Source of the DNA: Bacteroidales bacterium
GTDB taxonomy: Bacteria > Bacteroidota > Bacteroidia > Bacteroidales > VadinHA17
Length of the DNA: 36,166 bases
Reading direction: 5' to 3'
Assembly (NCBI GenBank): GCA_029210565.1
Contig: JARGFQ010000020.1
Coordinates: forward strand, 1-36,166
Shown: positions 15,974-23,724 of the stretch, piece after piece
Layout of the letters: each line of letters begins with the position of its first letter
Position numbering within the stretch: position 1 is the first letter of the stretch
Translations under genes and position numbers: made by a program
Notes under the pieces: generated by a model
Database searches by the model: none
What the model was told of the DNA's origin: nothing
What the model saw: only the letters and a program-made list of their open reading frames with translations

Positions 15974-18900
15974 ATGTCTTCATTTGTTCATTTACACGTA
16001 CATACACAATATTCCATTCTTGACGGGGCATCAGGAGTAAAGTCGCTTGTCAGGAGAGCTGGCGACCTGGGCATGGATGCCCTGGCCATCACCGATCACG
16101 GAAACATGTTCGGCGTAAAGGAGTTTCATGATGCGGCCACGGCGGCCTCCATCAAACCGATCATCGGGTGCGAGATCTATGTGGCACGCACCAATCTGGA
16201 AGACAAGACGTCCGTCGAGGACCGCTCCGGCGATCACCTGATACTGCTTGCCAAAAACCTCACAGGCTATCATAACCTGGTGAAGCTTGTCTCCGAGGCA
16301 TGGATCAGGGGCTTCTACTACAAGCCCCGCATCGACAAGCAGCTTCTCCGTGAGCACAGTGAGGGACTGATAGTCTCATCCGCCTGCATCGCCGGCGAAG
16401 CGGCCCAGGAGATACTCTCGGGAAACATGAAGGGTGCCGAGGAGGCTATCCTGTCATACAAGGAGATATTCGGCGACGATTACTATCTCGAGGTACAGCG
16501 TCATGAGACCTCTGACCCGACGGCAGACACCACCGTCTTCCCGGAGCAGCAGAGAGTCATTGCAGCCTACCGTGAGCTGGCGGCAAAGCACAATGTGAAG
16601 ATCATTGCCTCAAATGACGTTCACTTCATCATGGAGGATGAGGCCGAGGCGCACGACAGGCTCATCTGCCTCAATACCGGCAAGGATATCGACGATCCCA
16701 AACGTCTACGGTACACCAAGCAGGAATACCTCAAGAGCGAGGAGGAGATGCTGGAGATCTTCAGGGATATGCCTGAGGCAGTGACAAACACCCGGGAAAT
16801 TGCCTACAAGGTTGAGTACTACTCTCTCTCCAGCGACCCCATCATGCCTGACTTTGCCATCCCCGAAGAGTTCCCGGACAAGGATGCCTACCTGCGCCAC
16901 CTGACGCTGCAGGGCGCTGCCGGGCGCTGGGGTGATATCTCCCCGGAGCTGCAGACCAGGATCGATTTTGAGCTGTCGGTGATAAAGAACATGGGCTTCC
17001 CGGGATACTTCCTGATAGTGCAGGACTTCCTCAGGGCAGCACGCGAGATGGGTGTGTGGGTTGGACCCGGGCGAGGCTCTGCCGCCGGCAGCACTGTCGC
17101 TTACTGCCTGAAGATAACCGACATCGACCCGATCAAATACAACCTGCTGTTCGAGAGATTTCTCAATCCCGACCGCATCTCGATGCCCGATATCGACATC
17201 GACTTCGACGAGGACGGCCGGGAGAAGGTGCTGAAATATGTAGTCGACAAATATGGTCACAACCGTGTGGCCCACATCATCACCTTCGGTACCATGGCAG
17301 CCAAGATGGCCATCAGGGACGTGGCCAGGGTTCAGAAGCTGCCGCTGCCCGAAGCCATCAGGCTGACGAAGCTCGTTCCCGACAGACCCGGCATGACCCT
17401 CGCAACAGCATATGAGGAGGTGCCCGAGCTACTGAAGGAGAGGAACTCCAAAGAGATGCTGGTAGCACAGACGCTCAAATATGCCGAGGTGCTCGAGGGC
17501 AGCGTCAGACAGACCGGTGTTCATGCCTGCGGCATCATCATCAGCAAGGATGACCTGTGCGAGCATATCCCCATCTGCACAGCCAAGGATGCCGAGCTCT
17601 ACGTCACTCAGTATGAAGGAAATTACGTGGAGTCGGTAGGCCTGCTGAAGATGGATTTCCTTGGCCTGAAGACACTGTCGATCCTCAAGGATGCCGTAGA
17701 GAATGTGCGCAAGTCAAAGGGCATCACCATAGACCTCCCGTCACTGTCGCTCGAAGACAAGGCCACCTATGAGCTCTTCAGCAACGGCGAGACAACCGGC
17801 GTCTTTCAGTTTGAATCCGTAGGGATGAAGAGATACCTGCGCGAGCTCAAGCCCAACCAGTTCGGCGACCTGATAGCCATGAACGCCCTCTACAGGCCCG
17901 GACCCATGGATTATATCCCTCAGTTCATACGGCGCAAACACGGCAGGGAGAAGATCAGTTTTGAGGTGCCTGCCATGGAGAAGTACCTGAAGGAGACCTA
18001 CGGCATCACCGTCTACCAGGAGCAGGTGATGCTCCTCTCGCAGGAACTCGGGGGGTTCTCCAAGGGACAGGCCGACTCGCTCCGCAAGGCCATGGGAAAG
18101 AAGAAGAGGAACATCATGGACCAGATGAAGATTGAGTTCATTGAGGGTTGTCACAGAAACGGCTATGATCAGAACACCATCAACAAGATATGGTCCGACT
18201 GGGAGTCGTTTGCCGAGTATGCCTTCAACAAGTCGCACTCCACATGCTATGCCCTGATAGCCTACCAGACCGGATACCTGAAAGCCAACTACCCCGCGGA
18301 GTTCATGGCCGCAGTACTCAGCCGTAATATCAGTGACATCAAGAAGATCACCGTGATGATGGAGGAGACAAAGCGGATGGGTATCGAGGTGCTGGGCCCC
18401 GATGTGAACGAGAGCCTCCTGAAATTCACCGTCAACCGCAAGGGCAACATCAGGTTTGGCCTGGGTGCCATAAAGGGTGTCGGTGAAAACGCCGTCCTGC
18501 ACCTGGTGGAAGAGAGGGAGAATAACGGCTCCTACAGTGATATATATGACCTTGTCGAACGGGTCAACCTGAACACCGTCAACAAGAAGATGCTGGAGGC
18601 CATGGTGGTATCAGGAGCCCTCGACGGCCTGCCGGGCATCACACGGGCGCAGTACTTCTCGGCAGACAGTAAGGGTATCAGCTTCCTTGAGAGCCTGATA
18701 CGCTACGGCACAAACGTGAAAACCATACGCAACAGCAGCCAGCAGTCGCTCTTCGGAGAGACGGCAGGATTTGAGCTGGTGAAGCCTGAACCGGCACCGT
18801 GTGCCGACTGGTCGAAGCTGGAGAAGCTCAACAAGGAGAAGCAGGTTATCGGAATATACCTCTCGTCACACCCCCTCGACGATTACCGTCTTGAGATCAA

Positions 18901-19459
18901 TACATTCTGCAATGCCACCCTTGCTGACCTGCAGAACCTCAAGGAATTTGCCAATCGCGATGTCACTGTGGCAGGGATCGTCACCGAAACAAGAAACGGC
19001 GTTACAAAAAATGGCAAACCCTTTGGCGGTTTCACGCTTCAGGATTACACTGATTCATTTTCCTTCCTTCTCTTTGATAAGGAATATGTCTCGTTCAGCA
19101 ACTTCTTTAACACTGACTACCAGCTTCTTGTCAAAGGCAGAGTGCAGGGAAGGCACTATAACCCAGATGAGCTCGAGTTCAAGATCCGGGAGATATTTCT
19201 TCTATCCACCGTGAGGGATGAGCTGATCAACTCCATCACCATAAAACTGAAGGCAGAGCTCGTCAACACGGAGTTCATAAAGAACCTCAAGTCACTCATC
19301 AGCGACAACCCGGGAAACAAAACACTTAAATTCCTGTTGATAGATCATGACGACAAGATAACCGTTCCCCTGTTCTCGCGAAGCATCAAGGCAGGCATCA
19401 CCGATGAGCTGATCGGATGGATTGAAGATAACCCGGAGCTTGATTTTAAAGTAAATTAG
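15974..19459 (+). CDS. dnaE: DNA polymerase III subunit alpha
   Basis: The 1161-residue replicative polymerase, DnaE1 type. The frame opens at 15917, but the promoter there and the family start (SSFVHLHVHTQYS) favour ATG 15974. The N-terminal PHP domain keeps all visible metal-ligand motifs: H8/H10 in HLHVH, TDHGN, GCEIYV, SACIAG and NDVHF. The palm carries PDIDIDFDEDGRE with D406 and D408, and the third aspartate D561 in KMDFLGLKTL. Further on are the fingers (KAMGKKKRNIMDQ), the YAFNKSHSTCYA region, helix-hairpin-helix, and an OB fold (VTVAGIVTETRNGVTKNGKP). The C-terminal ~60 residues are a short tau-binding-type extension. trxA and the LOG gene follow on the same strand. Confidence 0.97.
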   Translation: MSSFVHLHVHTQYSILDGASGVKSLVRRAGDLGMDALAITDHGNMFGVKEFHDAATAASIKPIIGCEIYVARTNLEDKTSVEDRSGDHLILLAKNLTGYHNLVKLVSEAWIRGFYYKPRIDKQLLREHSEGLIVSSACIAGEAAQEILSGNMKGAEEAILSYKEIFGDDYYLEVQRHETSDPTADTTVFPEQQRVIAAYRELAAKHNVKIIASNDVHFIMEDEAEAHDRLICLNTGKDIDDPKRLRYTKQEYLKSEEEMLEIFRDMPEAVTNTREIAYKVEYYSLSSDPIMPDFAIPEEFPDKDAYLRHLTLQGAAGRWGDISPELQTRIDFELSVIKNMGFPGYFLIVQDFLRAAREMGVWVGPGRGSAAGSTVAYCLKITDIDPIKYNLLFERFLNPDRISMPDIDIDFDEDGREKVLKYVVDKYGHNRVAHIITFGTMAAKMAIRDVARVQKLPLPEAIRLTKLVPDRPGMTLATAYEEVPELLKERNSKEMLVAQTLKYAEVLEGSVRQTGVHACGIIISKDDLCEHIPICTAKDAELYVTQYEGNYVESVGLLKMDFLGLKTLSILKDAVENVRKSKGITIDLPSLSLEDKATYELFSNGETTGVFQFESVGMKRYLRELKPNQFGDLIAMNALYRPGPMDYIPQFIRRKHGREKISFEVPAMEKYLKETYGITVYQEQVMLLSQELGGFSKGQADSLRKAMGKKKRNIMDQMKIEFIEGCHRNGYDQNTINKIWSDWESFAEYAFNKSHSTCYALIAYQTGYLKANYPAEFMAAVLSRNISDIKKITVMMEETKRMGIEVLGPDVNESLLKFTVNRKGNIRFGLGAIKGVGENAVLHLVEERENNGSYSDIYDLVERVNLNTVNKKMLEAMVVSGALDGLPGITRAQYFSADSKGISFLESLIRYGTNVKTIRNSSQQSLFGETAGFELVKPEPAPCADWSKLEKLNKEKQVIGIYLSSHPLDDYRLEINTFCNATLADLQNLKEFANRDVTVAGIVTETRNGVTKNGKPFGGFTLQDYTDSFSFLLFDKEYVSFSNFFNTDYQLLVKGRVQGRHYNPDELEFKIREIFLLSTVRDELINSITIKLKAELVNTEFIKNLKSLISDNPGNKTLKFLLIDHDDKITVPLFSRSIKAGITDELIGWIEDNPELDFKVN

Positions 19460-19468
19460 ATATATTTG
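19440..19468 (+). promoter_or_regulatory. trxA: promoter of trxA
   Basis: TTG (19440-19442) inside the end of dnaE, an 18-bp spacer and TATATTTG (19461-19468). The predicted leader is about 35 nt to the ATG at 19510. The spacer is 1 bp shorter than usual. Confidence 0.5.
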
Positions 19469-19509
19469 CGAACTCGGAACGAGATACAAACAAAAAATGA
19501 TATAATATT

Positions 19510-19827
19510 ATGGCACAACAAGTTAACGACAATAATTTTGATGAGGTTGTTCTTAAGTCAGACAAACCGGTGATTGTAGATTTCTGGGCAGAGTGGTGCG
19601 GTCCCTGCAGGATGATAGCCCCGTATATTGAGCAGATAGGCGAAGCATACAAGGACAGGGCGCTTGTCGTTAAGTGTGATGTTGACAGCTCTCCTGATAT
19701 TGCAAGAAGGTTTGGCATCAGAAACATCCCCACGGTGCTCTATTTCAAGGGCGGTGAGGTTGTTGACAAGCAGGTAGGGGCTGCCGCCAAATCGGCTTTT
19801 GAGGCCAAGCTCACCCCTCTTCTCTGA
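19510..19827 (+). CDS. trxA: thioredoxin
   Basis: A 105-residue cytosolic thioredoxin of standard length. The redox motif is WCGPC with C30 and C33, preceded by VIVDFWAEW; the cis-proline loop is RNIPTVLYFKGGE. It reduces protein disulfides and is a hydrogen donor for ribonucleotide reductase and other enzymes. It starts 50 nt after dnaE and has its own promoter. The LOG-family gene begins 6 nt after its stop, so the two probably form an operon. Confidence 0.97.
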   Translation: MAQQVNDNNFDEVVLKSDKPVIVDFWAEWCGPCRMIAPYIEQIGEAYKDRALVVKCDVDSSPDIARRFGIRNIPTVLYFKGGEVVDKQVGAAAKSAFEAKLTPLL

Positions 19828-19833
19828 TCACTC

Positions 19834-20409
19834 ATGAGAGTCTGTGTTTTCGCGGCATCGAGCAGCCGTATTGACAATGCATACCTGCAGGCCGCCGGTG
19901 AACTCGGTACCGCATTTGCCCGTGAGGGTGTTCATGCCGTCTTTGGCGGAGGCGGCATAGGCCTCATGGGCATCCTCGCAGACAACATGCTTGCTGCCGG
20001 CGGCAAGATCACGGGCGTAATCCCTGAATTCATGATAGATGAAGGATGGGGACATGCCGGTGTCAGTGACATGATCGTTACTGCCGATATGTCAGAGAGG
20101 AAAAAGACGATCTTCGCGATGTCTGATGCCGCAGTTGCTCTGCCCGGTGGCGTGGGAACACTGGAGGAGCTGACAGAGGTGATCACCCTGAAGCAGCTGG
20201 GGCAGTTCAACAAACCTATTATCATTGTTAACGTCAACGGCTTCTATGACCATCTTATAGAGTTCTTCGATTACATGTTCAGGGGTAACTTCATTAGGCT
20301 GGAGCACAAGGACATATGGCAGATCGTCACCACGGCCGAGGAGGTGGTGCCGGCCATCCTGAACTATACCGGATGGCATGCTGACCCGAAGGTGATCGCC
20401 AAAATTTAG
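19834..20409 (+). CDS. LOG family (TIGR00730) nucleoside 5'-monophosphate phosphoribohydrolase
   Basis: A 191-residue Rossmann-like protein of the 'lonely guy' family. These enzymes remove ribose 5-phosphate from cytokinin nucleotides or from AMP and related nucleotides. Marks are VFGGGGIGLMG (36-46), the basic SERK (87-90) with R89, and the signature PGGVGTLEE (104-112) with the catalytic Glu. In bacteria the true substrate is usually a purine monophosphate, and the protein is often mis-annotated as lysine decarboxylase. It directly follows trxA. The next gene is convergent, with 65 nt between stops and no clear terminator. Confidence 0.92.
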   Translation: MRVCVFAASSSRIDNAYLQAAGELGTAFAREGVHAVFGGGGIGLMGILADNMLAAGGKITGVIPEFMIDEGWGHAGVSDMIVTADMSERKKTIFAMSDAAVALPGGVGTLEELTEVITLKQLGQFNKPIIIVNVNGFYDHLIEFFDYMFRGNFIRLEHKDIWQIVTTAEEVVPAILNYTGWHADPKVIAKI

Positions 20410-20474
20410 TCCTGACCCCTAACTTCCAACCAGTAACTGAGGAATAGTCCGAGGCTTATCGCGGGTACAGTTAA

Positions 20475-23400
20475 TTACGGTATCCTCGTTCCTATGAACA
20501 GGATATCGTCTATCTGGGAAGAATCTCCCATCCAGTCCCTGATGGCCTTCTCAAGAAGCCTCTTCTGCTCATCAACGGGGAGCATATATATCTCTGTCAG
20601 CAACGACCGTATGTTTACCGTCTTGAACTTCTTCTCCCCGGGGCCCCCGAACTGATCGGCAAAACCGTCGGTGAAGATATACAGCATGTCGCCCTTCATG
20701 ACATCCAGCCTGTGGTTAGTAAAAACCTTCCTGGCCTGGCCGTCGATCATGCCTATCGGGAACCGGTCAGCCCTGATTATGGAAACCCGCCCGTCCCTTA
20801 CATGGTACAGGGGCTGGTATGCACCTGCATACTCGACATAATGGTCAAGTATGTCATATGAGATCACGGATATGTCCATGCCGTCACGTACTGCCTTCTC
20901 GCTCCTCTGGAGCAGTGCATGTACCACCTCAGTGTTGAGGCGGTCAAGTATCTCTGACGGTTTGGTGATGCCGCTCTCCCTGACGATCTTGTTAAGGGAG
21001 TTATGGCCTATTATTGACATGAAGGCTCCGGGGACGCCGTGCCCGGTGCAGTCCACAGCAGCAATATACTGTTTGAACCCGCTGTCATACATCCAGTAAA
21101 AATCGCCGCTGACGATATCTCTGGGCATGAAGAGCACGAAGGTGTCATTGAAGAAGTTCTCCGGCGGGAGCATGGCTGCCTGGATCCGCTCGGCATACCT
21201 GATACTGGCGGTGGTGTCCCTGTTCCTCTCCTCGAGCTCGATGCTTTTTGTCACCACCTCGGCTGTCCGCTCGTCGACCTTCTGCTCCAGCAACTCCTTC
21301 TCATTGCGGAGAGCACTTTCCCTCCAGTTTATGAATATGTATATTGCGCTCAGAAGGGCAGTGATACAGAGTATTAGGAACCATGCGGTCTGGTAGACAG
21401 GGCCCTTGATGGAGAAGGCCAGCTCTACCGGCTCGTCGTTCCAGTATCCGTAGTTGTTGGATGCCCTCACCCTGAAGACATACCTCCCGGGACTGAGGGA
21501 GGAGTACATGGCACGCGTCTGGTCGGTGGTAACCCACTCTCCATCGGCACCCTCAAGCATGAACTGGTATCTGACGGTCTCCGGATTCACCAGGCAGATA
21601 CTGAGGAAGTCGAAGATGATCCTGTTTTGCGTATGCGAGAGGCGGATGCCGTTATGCATCGGAAAGGTCTCATAGTTGACAAGCGTCCTCCAGATATGTG
21701 TCGCCGGCTCGGTCACCACAGGAGGCATCAGTGCGGGGTTGAGCCTGATGGCTCCGTTGGCCGTGCCAAACCACAGATCACCCCTGTCGTCGGCGAAGGA
21801 GGCGCCAGGCCTGGTCTCTATCCCGGTGAAGCCGCTCTTCTCCGTGAATGAAGAGATACGTCCGGTGGTGCAGTCGTACCTGTTAAGCCCGAGGTTGGTG
21901 CCTACATAAAGGTTGCAGTCAGTGTCAGGCTGCAGCAGGTTGACAGAGTTCATCAGCAGCCCGTCAGCCTCGGTAAGCTTCTTCCATACCGTATCATTTC
22001 TTAGTCCGTATAGCCCGTCTATGGTCCCTACCCACAGTGTACCGTCAGCAGTCTCACTGATAGCCGTAGGCCTGACATCGGAACCGAAGTCAACGGCAGT
22101 GAAGATCGCGCTGCCGGGTATGTGTTTTGTCAGGCCGTTACGCTCTTCGGTGCCTATCCACATCACCCCCCGGCTGTCACAGAAGAGGGAGGTGATGTTA
22201 TTGCCCGTCAGCCCGTTGATCTGAGTGTAGGTAGTGACCTGCTTCCTCTTTTCATCCCACGAGATAAGGGCACGGTCAGTACCCAGCCAGATGTTGTGAC
22301 TGTTGTCGGCAGCCAGCGCGGCTATCCTCAGAGAACGCAGGCTGGCGTTGAGATCGAGGTCATACCTGTAGGTCTTCTCCCGGAGATCATACCTGAAGAC
22401 CTCATCGCCGGAGGTGACGATCCATACATTGCCATAGGCGTCAGGACTTACGATGTTTATATGCGCCTCGTCAAGGGCTGAGGGGAAGCCGCTGAGCATG
22501 ACACGATCCTTTCCATCATTCTCCGGGTCATACAGTGAGAGTCCCTTGCTCGTGCCGAACCAATAGCGACCGGTGGTATCCTGGGCAAGGCTATAGACAT
22601 CATTTGAAGGAAGAAACTCAGGTGCAGGGAACGAAGAAAAGTGATCACCCTTGTAGATAAAGAAACCGGCATCCCTGTCTGCTATCAGAATGTTCCTCTC
22701 CCTGTCTTCGATCATGCATAGTATATGCCGCGCCATGAGCCCGTTGGTGCTGTTGAAGACCCTGGTGCCTTCAGGAGTGAATACCGTGATCCCGCCCCTG
22801 CTCTCCCAGTCCTCCATTGATGAAACCCATATGTTGCCCCGGTAGTCTTCAGTGATGTAGGTCACGAAGTTACCCCACAGACCGTTACGCGTATCGTAGA
22901 AACCCATCTCACCCGTATCGCTGTCCAGCCGGTAGAGCCCCCCGTTGAAGGTACCAAACCACATGTTGTTCCGCGAGTCTTCAAAGATGGTGGTTGTCAG
23001 AAAATACTTTGTCAGTCCCTCCGGATGAAAGGGAATGAACCTGTCGCTGGCATGATCGTACTTTTTGATCCCGATGTCAGTGATGCAGTAGAGGCTCCCT
23101 CGGCTGTCACTGAAGAGGCCGAAGGCATCATTGCTCAGTCCCTGCCTCCCCATATACTGCTGTCCGGTCATCACCACATCGCCGTTTTCAGGTATCTCAA
23201 GACGCAATGTTCCTCCCAGGGATGTGGCCACCCATAGGGAACCCTCATATTCAACAATCGCGGTAACATCTCCCGTGAGACTCATCACCGGGATCAGCGG
23301 GTCGGTGATACGGGCAGAGTCAACCCCGATGAAGAGAGAAGGAGAAAAGCTCACCCGTCTGAAGATATTGTCTTCAAGGACCGACATTCCTCCTCCGATA

Positions 23401-23720
23401 TGGCCAAGCCATAACCGTCCTCGGCTGTCCTCGAAGATACTCTTCACCCCTCCCGGTGCAAGGCTGTCAGAGGTGGAGAAGTTCTCGAACCTCAGTCCGT
23501 CGAACCTTGTCACCCCGCTGCCTGTGCCAAGCCATATGAAGTCATTGGCATCCTGAATGACAGTGTATACTTTGGAAGCGCTCAGCCCCTCCTTGGAGCT
23601 GTAATGTTCGAAATAGTAATGCTGCCCCGATGCACTGAAGGGCCACAGCAAGGATATAAGAAGCAGGCACGCCGAGAGGAGAGAGAGGGAGTTCCCGTAA
23701 TAACCGCTTCTCAGGTACAT
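20475..23720 (-). CDS. propeller / Y_Y_Y sensor with cytoplasmic SpoIIE-type PP2C phosphatase
   Basis: A 1081-residue transmembrane sensor. After a signal peptide (about 1-33, ending SASGQ) comes a two-component-regulator propeller (about 35-680), with repeats such as DFIWLGTGSGVTRFDG and GRLWLGHIGGG. A Y_Y_Y domain (about 690-770) has the mark GRYVFRVRASNNYGYW. One membrane helix (778-799) and a coiled coil (about 800-843, KELLEQKVDERTAEV) connect to the PP2C/SpoIIE domain (844-1081). There the metal-binding residues are present: D873 in SGDFYW, D890 in DCTGHGVPGAFMS, D1018 in FTDGFADQ and D1071/D1072 in QIDDILF. The propeller should face the periplasm and the phosphatase the cytoplasm. No histidine kinase, STAS or anti-sigma partner is encoded nearby. 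The start is 4 nt after the caspase-like gene, so the two are co-transcribed. Confidence 0.93.
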   Translation of the reverse strand: MYLRSGYYGNSLSLLSACLLLISLLWPFSASGQHYYFEHYSSKEGLSASKVYTVIQDANDFIWLGTGSGVTRFDGLRFENFSTSDSLAPGGVKSIFEDSRGRLWLGHIGGGMSVLEDNIFRRVSFSPSLFIGVDSARITDPLIPVMSLTGDVTAIVEYEGSLWVATSLGGTLRLEIPENGDVVMTGQQYMGRQGLSNDAFGLFSDSRGSLYCITDIGIKKYDHASDRFIPFHPEGLTKYFLTTTIFEDSRNNMWFGTFNGGLYRLDSDTGEMGFYDTRNGLWGNFVTYITEDYRGNIWVSSMEDWESRGGITVFTPEGTRVFNSTNGLMARHILCMIEDRERNILIADRDAGFFIYKGDHFSSFPAPEFLPSNDVYSLAQDTTGRYWFGTSKGLSLYDPENDGKDRVMLSGFPSALDEAHINIVSPDAYGNVWIVTSGDEVFRYDLREKTYRYDLDLNASLRSLRIAALAADNSHNIWLGTDRALISWDEKRKQVTTYTQINGLTGNNITSLFCDSRGVMWIGTEERNGLTKHIPGSAIFTAVDFGSDVRPTAISETADGTLWVGTIDGLYGLRNDTVWKKLTEADGLLMNSVNLLQPDTDCNLYVGTNLGLNRYDCTTGRISSFTEKSGFTGIETRPGASFADDRGDLWFGTANGAIRLNPALMPPVVTEPATHIWRTLVNYETFPMHNGIRLSHTQNRIIFDFLSICLVNPETVRYQFMLEGADGEWVTTDQTRAMYSSLSPGRYVFRVRASNNYGYWNDEPVELAFSIKGPVYQTAWFLILCITALLSAIYIFINWRESALRNEKELLEQKVDERTAEVVTKSIELEERNRDTTASIRYAERIQAAMLPPENFFNDTFVLFMPRDIVSGDFYWMYDSGFKQYIAAVDCTGHGVPGAFMSIIGHNSLNKIVRESGITKPSEILDRLNTEVVHALLQRSEKAVRDGMDISVISYDILDHYVEYAGAYQPLYHVRDGRVSIIRADRFPIGMIDGQARKVFTNHRLDVMKGDMLYIFTDGFADQFGGPGEKKFKTVNIRSLLTEIYMLPVDEQKRLLEKAIRDWMGDSSQIDDILFIGTRIP

Positions 23721-23724
23721 CAGG

